From contig WTXG01000244.1 of assembly GCA_022496185.1 (NCBI GenBank), positions 1 to 52,907 on the forward strand: DNA of 52,907 nt, given 5' to 3'. Position 1 is the stretch's first letter, and each line of letters opens with the position of its first letter. The translations under genes and the position numbers were made by a program. Under the pieces are notes generated by a model. The model did no database searches. It was not told the DNA's origin and saw nothing but the letters and a program-made list of their open reading frames with translations. Of the stretch, positions 44,546 to 52,907 are shown one piece after another. The DNA comes from Multifurca ochricompacta. Lineage: Eukaryota; Basidiomycota; Agaricomycetes; Russulales; Russulaceae.

Positions 44546-45723
44546 CCCCCACCACTGACATCCCTAAAGTGGTAATATTGTCACACAACATCCTTAAAGT
44601 GGCAATCTTGTCACACGACCGTTATTTGTAATATTATTTCTTTTTAAAAAGGAAGTTATCATTAAATATTTATTTTAAAAAGGAAAGTTATCGTTGATCA
44701 ACAAAAAATCATTACAAATCAGTCATGTGACATGTACTCAACGTTTTCGAACACCTTCATCTCCAAGTACACAGAGCATTCAGTCCTTCAAGAAATTCTC
44801 CAATAATCTTGATATTCTCACTCATGGCCTCTTCACAAGTCTTGTGCAGTAAGTGTAAAAGTACAAGATTATTACATCATGACTTGGAACATTTTTTTGT
44901 AGCAGAAGGAGTGTTATTGTTGCATAGGAGGGGGAGGACATTAAGCATTTTCGCTATTAGATTTTTTTTTTGAAATTGACTTTATTTGCGCTTCAAGAGC
45001 ATGCCCAAATCGCGCGGCTACTACCAGTACATAGTAACTACTGGGCGAACAATGGAATGGTGGGAGACCACAGTGTTAAACCTCTTGGTAGAGGGAAAGT
45101 AGGGGGCAAGGAGAGTGTGGGTTAAAGGAAGGGTGGTGGGGAAGTGGGAGTGTAGAGAAGAGAAGTCGAGGTGCAGAGGTGCACTTACCAGAGTCACCCA
45201 ACTTCACCAACTCAGACTTAATCTAGCTCACGAGGTCATTCCAAAGAAAAGGGCCCAGTGAAGGCCCAGATGTCCTGGACAAATGTGAGCAAGTCCTTGA
45301 CGAAAGGCTTGCAAGTGAAATGGATGTGCCAGGGGGTCCAGGCGTTGCAGGGGAGGAACTGAAGGTCAGCACAGCACGCGGCGTAGAGAGGCATTCCAGG
45401 AGGATGTGGGGGAAGGTGGTGAGTGACGCCATCGTAAGTACACTGACAAGCAGAGATTGGTTTGGTGGAGTGAAAATGCTCCATGTGCTTGGAGATGAAG
45501 GCGTGGCTAGTACTCGAAGACGTCGAGTACATGTCACATGACTGATTTGTAATGATTTTTTGTTGATCAACGATAACTTTCCTTTTTAAAATAAATATTT
45601 AATGATAACTTCCTTTTTAAAAAGAAATAATATTACAAATAACGGTCGTGTGACAAGATTGCCACTTTAGGGATGTTGTGTGACAATATTACCACTTTAG
45701 GGATGTCAGTGGTGGGGGAGAGT
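44546..45723. mobile_element. Foldback element with about 240-bp terminal inverted repeats
   Basis: The left arm (44546 to about 44790) and right arm (about 45475-45723) are near-perfect inverted copies beginning ACTCTCCCCCACCACTG. Each arm starts with a roughly 31-bp tandem pair around ACATCC-TAAAGTGG. Between the arms is a LINE tail. I found no clear TSD. The right arm directly abuts a hAT fragment. Confidence 0.75.
44965..45475 (-). mobile_element. 5'-truncated LINE tail inside the foldback element
   Basis: It begins with a T-run near 44966 (poly(A) on minus) and encodes KPFVKDLLTFVQDIWAFTGPF, clearly related to the LINE tail at 25860-26279 but diverged. The 5' border is uncertain and no TSD was identified. 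Confidence 0.6.
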
Positions 45724-45961
45724 AAGGTGACTTCTCTCGAGGTCTCACCAACCATTGATCTGTCATCTCAGTGTCTTGCAGCAGCTCTTTCTGATGAGCC
45801 ATCAAGTGACACTTCTGTGGCTGCTCCTAACCCTCCAGAAGCTCTTGGAGAGTCCTAGACAACAACTTCTCGATGGAATTTAATTGAAAACATCATGTGA
45901 AAGTATCGTTTACCAGTAAATTACCAGTAATTATTGGCCTCGAATATTTTCCGCAACCTTA
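45724..45961 (+). mobile_element. hAT fragment with transposase-like C-terminal tail
   Basis: Inverted, diverged copy of 29898-30190. It encodes TIDLSSQCLAAALSDEP...PEALGES plus a stop and ends with a single TIR (inverted: TAAGGTTGCGGAAAATATT). The other end was lost next to the foldback element. Confidence 0.7.
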
Positions 45962-46159
45962 ATGCACATCCTCGCCTACCCTACCACGGAGGTGATGATG
46001 ACATCTTTTTATTCAGGTCATAAAGCCCAAATATCAATATCTAACTGACTGCCCGGGACCTGGTAGAAGGAAGCGCCATGATTCGAGGCTGAATGTCTTC
46101 TCGCCATTGCTAGGCGCGGGGGGGGGCAATAATATGATTCCTGTTCCTGCTTGCCGATG

Positions 46160-46530
46160 TGTTACAACTTACTGAAGCGCATGTTTTACTGTACGATAAC
46201 CCTTATCATTTTCATTTTCCTTTTTTTACTCTTTCGAATACTCTTCCACTTCGCGTCGTCATTGCTGGCAGCATCCTCAACGCTCTTTCTTCTACAAGAT
46301 TCTGTCGTGTTCTAACTAGGTGACGTTGTTCTCTGGGTTTCGTATAAATACGGTAGATATCTGGCTCAAAGACCCTAGTCTTGAGCTCCTTGTATCTACA
46401 AGCTTCGTTGACTCAGGAATTCCACCTCTTCCTTGCTTTTGCCTTGCTTCTTAAGCATTGTCTCACCATCTGAACTGTCAAGCTTATCTTTGACGTCGAA
46501 TACTATGCAGAATGGTGAGCCACTGTAACA
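46160..46530 (+). repeat. Solo LTR, 371 bp, TSD CGATG
   Basis: TGTTAC...GTAACA ends flanked by the perfect 5-bp duplication CGATG (46155-46159 and 46531-46535). The central stretch (GAGCTC-TTGTATCTACAAG ... TTGACTCAGGAA) matches the old gypsy LTR inverted, so it is a chromovirus-family solo LTR in plus orientation. It carries a TATAAATA box near 46345. Confidence 0.8.
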
Positions 46531-46535
46531 CGATG

Positions 46536-47221
46536 ACTCCCTGCCGGTTCAAGATTTGACAGTACACAGTCCGGAGAACGAAGCTTGTCGCCATCTTCGG
46601 GCCTGGACGTCCTTGCTCTCTTGATCAGCCTCGTTTTTTTAACATTTGGTTTGAATTTTTATTTGAATCCATCGAGGTCATAGAAGCGAAAATTCGTGCG
46701 ACATAAACTAAGGTTCCAAGCTAACGCCATAGGTCTCAATCCATGAGAGTCGTATACTGTATGGGAATACCGCAAGAGCAAATAGAGTGCGTGCGTGAAG
46801 GAAATTTCATTTGTTGGTCGTGCTTTGTGTGAACTCTTTATTTATGAGAACGAGTACATGCACATCTCTCTCTATAGCGTGGTTAGGGTAATTCTTAGAT
46901 ACTTGGCCACAACCTGATGAAATAATACGGCGCGTCCTCCATCTAATACTACATGTCCAGCTATCAGAGAGGAGGAGAAGCGCTCCGTGGAGATTTCCCC
47001 ATTGCATAGTGTACTACAGCTGAGGTGTGATGCGGTCCCATGGTTGACATTGCGCCTGGGTGATCTCTGGTACTTATCCTGGTCGAGGCGCTCGCTGCCT
47101 TCAATTTCACTGTATTCGTGCTCTACTCGGCCGCGTCGAGTAAAATTGTTGCATTTCTGATGCCTTCATGATCAAACCGCAGCAGTGCCCCGTAACTGAA
47201 ATTGTACGACTTAGCACCAGG
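46536..47221. other. Interval between two solo LTRs, no gene seen
   Basis: Contains only short ORFs without motifs (for example 46807-47007 minus). It is not gypsy internal sequence as far as I can see, so the two flanking LTRs are separate insertions. Confidence 0.4.
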
Positions 47222-47557
47222 TGTTGCGGTTGGCTAACCGTCAGCATGGATTCGAAGTCAAGTTATAATGACTAGTTCGGGTGATGAGACGTGCTTGACA
47301 CGCAGGCAAGCAAAGAGAGATTCTTTTGAAATTTGTGAGTCAACAAAGCCAATGTAGTTACAAGGGGCTCAAGACTGGGGTCTTGGGGCTAAGTTCATAC
47401 TGTAAGAGAATATAGTAGAATAACATGGAAAAGAGGAGAAGACGTTTGAGGGCGTTGTCTTTGGTAGGAGAGCGTAAGAGTAGAAGGGGGTCGAATGGGT
47501 GTGGAGAAGTTATCGTACAAAAAAGAAATGGTTATCAGTGACTAAGCAAATGTAACA
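47222..47557 (-). repeat. Solo LTR just upstream of the NLR-like gene
   Basis: TGTTGCGG...TGTAACA, about 336 bp. It aligns with the LTRs of the 9115-15332 element (shared GTTCGGGTG-TGAGACG segment) but is diverged. Flanking pentamers CCAGG and CCATA share only CCA. It ends 88 bp before the ATG of the next gene. Confidence 0.7.
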
Positions 47558-47644
47558 CCATAGGTCACACCACACTTACCGACTCACGGCCCACCACCGT
47601 TCCATCCAACCCTACGTCCTACTACTACAAACTCAACCTTGAGC

Positions 47645-50600
47645 ATGGATTCTAAGTTGTCTTCGTTTCGGAAAAGGGTTTACGAATTGTTTCCTGCATC
47701 ATCTAGCGGCCAGCAACCAGCTTGTAAGTATTACCCTCAAGTCTCATTCTCTCGCTTTGATTTTGATTTTGAAACTGATTCACTTGGCCTAGCTGACACC
47801 TTAAATCTGGGCTCATCGGGTCCCATCGGCGGTTATAGTGCTATTGCGGATAACGCAATTCAATTGTCTCTCGCATCCCTCAAAGAAGGGAGTGCTTTGG
47901 CGGGCAAGATCCCTTACATTGCTCCCATCGCGGGCCTCTTGCTCCAGGCGCTTACGATAAGAGATGTGAGTACCTCACTCCTCCAACCGGCGTTGAGCCG
48001 TTCATAACCTCACCAATAGGAGGTAAAGCAATACAAGGGAGAGTGTGAGGATGTCATACAGAAGCTCATCAGAGTTGCGGGTCTCGTCATCAATGTTGGT
48101 CAGTCATGCCAAACTCATGAATGAGGGAGATCTTCCCGCTGGCCTGCGCGCCATTCTCAAGTCTCTTCAAAGGTATGTATCTCGTGATAATTACATACTT
48201 ATCGTCCCCCTGATTGATGAAAAGTGAGTTGGATGGGATTAAGCACGTCCTCGAAGAATGCTCCAAGGTCAGAGGCGTCAGAAGTCTGCTGTTGCGCAAG
48301 GATCTGCTAGGGAAAATCAAGAAGTATGATGCCAGGTTAGCGAATGCCCTTGAAGTCTTTCAGGTTCGTCCCGATCTATTTTCCAAATCGTCGATCTATC
48401 ACGATCATCCATTCGTAGGCCGAACTGTTGCTGGATATTCGCTTTACTCAGATTGCCGATAGACGCGATGTATGTTCCATATCCATGTTCAACTTGGCGG
48501 AGTCAATTGACTTGCATTGAACAGGGTCCCCGGGCTATCCCAACTGAGATTACGATGTGGGCATTCTCCATCCGTGTTTATCCCGTGAACGTGAACGTAT
48601 TCCTGATGTTGCCCAGGTCTGTCGTGCAACCAGCGATCGCTCCGCCTCTACCACAAATATTTTTCGGACGCGACACTGAACTTGCCCACATCATTCACAT
48701 CATATTCACCAAAATTGCTTCTCGCCCAGCCAGGATTGCTATCTTGGGCCCTGGTGGATATGGAAAAACCACACTTGCCAATGCAGTCCTTGGTCATGAC
48801 CGCATTCAAGAACACTTCCGAGATGCTAGATATTTTATATCTTGTGAATCTGCCAGTTCATCCGATGCCCTCCTAATCCAGCTTGCGAAGACCCTTGGCC
48901 TCGTAATGGGTTCCCCGGATACCCTTTGGCCTCAAGTCCAAGCCACGTTGAATTCAAAGGAGACCATCCTGTGCTTTGATAACTTTGAATCACCATGGGA
49001 TCAGTCGGACGAGACAAAGCGCTCTGTTGAAGTTCTTCTATCCAGGATCACAGCTCTTCGTCGTGTAACCGTTCTTCTTACAATGCGAGGTGCAGAGCGG
49101 CCAGGCCAAACTGAATGGACACGGCCATTCTTGGAGCCTCTGGGAACCATTGATTTGAATGCTGCTAAAGAGATCTGGATTCGTATTTCTGGCCATTATG
49201 ACAGCTTCTCAGAGCAACTTATCGTGGCTGTGGACTGTGTTCCTCTTGCAGTTGACCTGCTAGCCCATCTTTCTCAGGTTACCCCGCCTATGTTATTATG
49301 GGAGGAGTGGAATTCGAGACGAACAAAGCTCATCAAGAAGGGTGAAATGAACAGGCTTTCAAATATGGAATACTCAATACAGATCTCCCTAGATAGTCAC
49401 CGTATGGTGGCCAATCCACTTGCAAAGGGTCTTCTTGGGATCCTCAGCACTCTCCCTGATGGGCTTCATATTAAACAACTGAACAAATTCAAAGGGATTC
49501 TCACTGACATGGATATGATGTCATGCCTTCAAGCTCTTCAGCAATGCAGCTTGATAAATCTGATTGGAGATAGATATCAGCCTCATCCAATTATACGTCA
49601 ATTTTGTAACAATCGGGGCTTTACTTCATCTACACACAAGACAGCTCTTGAAGAGTTCTACATTTCCTTGGCATCCCTTGATGTGGAGAGAGCAGCTCCG
49701 GAGGCCTATGCAGAGATGGTTCTAGAAGCAAACAATACTAAAGCCATGTTATCAGGGTTACTGAAATCAAACTCTGGCAACCAATCAAGGCTAATTAATG
49801 CTATCATTTCCTTCACTGAATTCTGCATGAATATTGGAGACTTCTCCAGCACATTATTAGATCACACTGTCCAACTTCCTTTGGAAAACAGTGATGATGC
49901 AACACATTTAATTAAATGTCTTAGAGTATGGGGAAGGCTATGTTACAGTGCAGATGACATGGAAACTGCAAAGAAGAAATTTCTAGAAGCAGAAAGACAG
50001 TGTCTATCAAGTCCAGTGGATGTTGGTGATCTCCATGGTTATATCCTGACTGATCTTGGGCTTGTTTACTTGTCCCAATTTCTATTGAATGAGGCTGAGA
50101 CCACATATAAAAAGGCATTGGAGATTTTTCAGGCCAACCAAAACATTTCTGGGCAAGGGAGTGTTCATTATGGGCTTGGAAAGATATATCTACTGCTAGG
50201 CAAGCTCATTGATGCAGAAGCCTCATACCAAAAAGCATTAGGGTTCCATATAAATGCAGGTGATATTATTGGACAGGGAAATGATCACCAGGGCCTTGGA
50301 GATACATACCTAAGGATGGACAAGTTAGCTGAGGCAGAGGTCTCATATAAAAAAGCATTAGAATTTCAAAAAATGGCCAATCATATTATGAATCAAGGAA
50401 ATGCTCACCGTGGCCTTGGACACATTTATAGAAGGCTTAACAAGCTTGATGAGGCAGACATCTCATATCACAAGGCATTAGAACTTGACATGGCTTCCAA
50501 TAACCTTTTCAATCTAGGAATTGTCCATCAAGGACTTGGAGAAACATATCTACTCATGAACAAACTAAATGGGGCTGAAGCCTCATTTCAGAAGTCATTA

Positions 50601-50816
50601 GAAGTCAAAAAGGCTGCCAATGATGTTCTTGGTCAGGGAATTGCAATGAATGGGCTAGGAAGGGTTTACATGGAGAGATCACAACTTGAGGAAGCTAAAA
50701 GCATGTTTGAGGAGGCATTGAAGCTCCATAAACAAATAAAAGCAACCACTTATGAACAGGATGACCAATTGTGCCTTGATGATGTCCTTGATCAAATGAG
50801 GAGTGCTTTGAAATAA
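47645..50816 (+). CDS. NLR-like receptor: MLKL/HeLo-like helical domain, NB-ARC, TPR array
   Basis: A STAND-type signal protein. Exons: 47645-47965, 48020-48172, 48225-48363, 48452-48469 (18 nt), 48525-48556 and 48617-50816, all GT-AG. The first three exons give a helical domain (IPYIAPIAGLLLQAL, then V-K-Q-Y-K-G-E-C-E-D-V) resembling the MLKL N-terminal-like four-helix domains of mushroom NB-ARC proteins. NB-ARC follows: Walker A GPGGYGKTT (about 48750), Walker B ILCFDNFE (about 48975), VTVLLTMRGAE and the GLPL-like C-V-P-L-A-V-D-L-L-A. A winged-helix region ends near 49610. From about 50030 at least six 40-residue TPR units follow. Exon 2 has one base too many (a stop appears near 48121 and the expected frame G-D-L-P-A-G-L-R resumes), so the first domain is frameshifted as written. 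The role is inferred from fungal NLR families, where such domains sense non-self and trigger cell death. Confidence 0.82.
50030..50770 (+). repeat. 120-bp coding repeats (TPR array) within the NLR-like gene
   Basis: At least six consecutive units of 40 codons with the pattern G-L-G-x-x-Y-L-x-x-x-K-L-x-x-A-E-x-S-Y-x-K-A-L-E. Units share words such as CTTGGA, AAGGCATTAGAA and CTCATAT at 120-bp spacing. Repeated units of this kind can recombine and change number. Confidence 0.8.
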
Positions 50817-52146
50817 GAGTGTCTTTCATGTGAACAACACCAACCAGCTGTAAGTAATTCAAGTATATCTTATCTTAGGAGTGTCAACTGACTTGGCTTG
50901 ACATAAATATGGATTGCCTTAAAGGCTGAGGTTGGATGACTGGCCATTGTTTTGTTGATATAAAATTGCTGTAGGAGTATTATTTGGTTTTGAAATCTAA
51001 TTTAGCCATCACTGTTGAGCCAGTAATGGATCAGAGTTGGCTGGACTGGATCAGAGGTGACCAGTGTTGGCAGTGCAGGATAGGGCATAGCACAAGTCTG
51101 GGTAACTCATGAGTTTTTTGAGTAGAGCTGTGGGAAAACTTGTGGGTATTGATACTTGTGGATCCAGGTGATCTGTGGGAAAATACTCATGTGGATCTGG
51201 GTATTGATTTTGGCACCCCAGGTGCCTGGGCAGGTACTTGTGGAATACCTGCACAGATATTATTATTTATTAAATTATTTTTGCCACACTTAATCCCAGT
51301 TTTAATTATCCTCTATTTCTATTATAACCCTCATTTATTTTGTCATAAGTAAATCTTATGGTGCCATTGCTGCATGCACACCTCCCCTGGCCTGCCCACC
51401 CAAAGCTGGCACCTGGGTAGACCATGACCTTGACCCCCCTCATCCCTATGGTCCCCTCCCTCTCATGTGACCCATTCACACACCACTCTTCATACTATTC
51501 CTTCTTACCCCCCATCTAACCTTCCTCCAAAGGCCCCACTTCCATCCATGCTACTCTCTGAAAAACTGACAAAGGAAGATAAACTGTGGCTCAACCAATG
51601 ACCAGACAGGCACACCTGTGCCAGCCTTCTTCATGCTCTTCCTTGGTGCCTGTGGTGCTGGCATGCTGTGCTGGACTGGGTATCAAAGCATGTGAGACAT
51701 GATGATAGACCTCAGTCAACTGTGCAGTGTTATGGAGGATACCTTTGACAACTTGGATGTTGACAACAGTGGCACCTGGACACAGACATGGAGATGAGTG
51801 GCTTTGGGTATGTACTCACCTTTCCAAAGGCTTTCAATATCACAGGACTAACATTTGTCATTCACCTTGCAGGCATGGTGCCCCTTTCACTTGAAAGACT
51901 GAACTGGCTGACCTCCTGCAGCTCCCACATGCCTCCACTGTGCTTATTCACAATGTGGTGGCCCTCTCCAAGGTGGGCCAATGTGATAGCAAGGTGGTTG
52001 GTGCATCTGCCTCCACCATCATGGACTCCTGGGGGGAATAAACAATGGAATGGTGCTGTGGAGTGGGGGTGACATGGGCCAATGTTGAGATGTTTGGGTT
52101 GGTGCACACCATGCACTGGATTTTGTTGACACAGGACATGTCTGGA
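50817..52146. other. CpG-free, moderately GC-rich tract with no gene
   Basis: By eye I find no CG dinucleotide at all in this 1.3 kb although TG and CA are abundant and parts (51360-52100) are around half G+C. ORFs such as 51788-52072 have no recognisable features. It is probably an old, heavily methylated and deaminated repeat. Confidence 0.6.
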
Positions 52147-52640
52147 GATGCTTCAGGCATCTAAGTCTTGCTTAAAGCTGTAGATAAGATTAGATTAGGT
52201 TCCGGAGTTTTGGACTTTTTACAATATCTTTATTACATTCTTTCTCACCTTACTCAGCTGATTAGTGATGTACTTAGTAATGTGCAGTAAGCACATGACT
52301 TCTCTTTGGCCAATGGCCTTTATCCCTCTTTGTTTATTGTCTGGCACTTGTGGACTTATTCCCAGTGCGCACAGACCATTTCCCCTTGTTGAACACAGAA
52401 GATGTTCGGTGATGCTTCAGGCATCAGGTGATTAGATTAGCTACTTTGTAGATTAGATTAGATACCGGAGTCTCGGACTTTTTACACTATAATTATTACT
52501 TTCTTTCTCACATTCCGCAGTAGCTGACTGATACACCAGATAACATGTGATTTCTGTAGTAGCCAATAGCTTTACTCCCTCATGTTTATTGTTTGGACTT
52601 TGTCCGGCACTTGAGGACTTATTCCCAGTGCACAGACCAT
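52147..52640. repeat. Tandem duplication, two units of about 264 bp
   Basis: Both units begin GATGCTTCAGGCATC (52147 and 52411) and contain TTAGATTAG, CCGGAGT-T-GGACTTTTTACA, CTTTCTCAC, TTTATTGT and GGACTTATTCCCAGTGC in the same order, with many substitutions. They may be two LTR 5' halves in tandem. Confidence 0.75.
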
Positions 52641-52845
52641 CCCTTGGATAGTATATAAGGGTGTCTGTTTCGTCTCTTACACTTCAGAGTTTCTTCTACC
52701 TCTGAAGTGTAAGTCGTCCTCTCTACTATCATCACTACCTTAGACTAACTCTGTATATAGAACTTGTCTTATAGGTGTGTAGTATAGTAATATAGAGTTT
52801 CTTCTACCTCTGAAGTAACTTGTCTTTATAGCCTTACACGCTAAC
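52404..52845 (+). repeat. Possible LTR at right edge with TATA box and hairpin
   Basis: It could run from TGTTCGG (52404) to CTAACA (52845). It has TATATAAGG near 52652 followed 20 bp later by a perfect 14-bp inverted repeat (52676-52689 and 52700-52713, loop of 10). Part of the hairpin is repeated at about 52795-52818. An ATG at 52860 opens a frame (MLRHMPVSQVMVGALL) that runs off the window and might be the start of a gag or host gene. Confidence 0.4.
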
Positions 52846-52907
52846 AACTTACAGTCAGTATGCTGCGCCACATGCCTGTTTCACAGGTTATGGTGGGTGC
52901 TTTACTG

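Noticed and set aside
51788..52160. ORFs on both strands of about 70-94 codons
   Set aside because: They overlap in opposite frames in CpG-depleted DNA and lack any protein-like pattern.
1..52907. CRISPR arrays, bacterial operons, rRNA genes or complete tRNAs
   Set aside because: None seen; repeats present are transposons, LTRs and coding repeats of a eukaryotic genome.

Overview
The window comes from a filamentous basidiomycete, most likely an agaricomycete. The evidence is short (about 50-60 nt) GT-AG introns in every host gene, a FunK1-type kinase, a CE4 chitin deacetylase with a GPI tail, a proteinase K-like subtilase, basidiomycete-type P450s with a wax-synthase-like acyltransferase, and a fungal NB-ARC/TPR protein. 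No species is assigned. Coordinates were counted by eye and may be off by a base or two.

Layout. 1-6.6 kb: a P450 copy cut by the window edge (copy A), a hAT MITE, an intact 10-exon P450 (copy B) and a membrane acyltransferase gene carrying two apparent frameshifts, all on the minus strand. 7.5-25.7 kb: a nest of retroelements. An old Ty3/gypsy chromovirus (LTRs 7540-7829 and 25413-25687) is split by a complete younger gypsy (9115-15332, TSD TGCAA), which itself carries a hAT MITE in its integrase, and by a complete plus-strand gypsy (15426-23161, TSD ATAG). 25.8-30.7 kb: a 5'-truncated LINE, a hAT element, a third P450 (copy C, one splice acceptor damaged) and another hAT element. 31.7-37.9 kb: chitin deacetylase (minus) and FunK1 kinase (plus, one frameshift). 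38-42 kb: gene-poor, with a 1.46-kb hAT element. 42.3-43.8 kb: an intact subtilase. 44.5-47.6 kb: a long-TIR foldback element containing a LINE tail, a hAT fragment and two solo LTRs. 47.6-50.8 kb: an NLR-like gene. 50.8-52.9 kb: a CpG-free tract, then a tandem repeat and an LTR-like promoter region at the right edge.

The most interesting signals are these. (1) The NLR-like gene couples an MLKL/HeLo-like N-terminal helical domain to NB-ARC and a TPR array, a candidate immune or cell-death receptor. (2) CpG erosion is seen at three scales. All seven differences between the two pairs of young LTRs are CpG transitions. Both in-frame stops in the young gypsy pol genes are explained by CGA to TGA. 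An almost CpG-free block starts inside the NLR gene and runs about 1.4 kb past it. (3) At least five hAT elements carry 8-bp TSDs; three share an AGCCG-rich terminal structure. (4) P450 copies B and C share a near-identical patch inside otherwise diverged sequence, as expected from gene conversion. Single-base frameshifts, several at homopolymers, recur in many ORFs, so assembly indels must be excluded before calling those genes dead.
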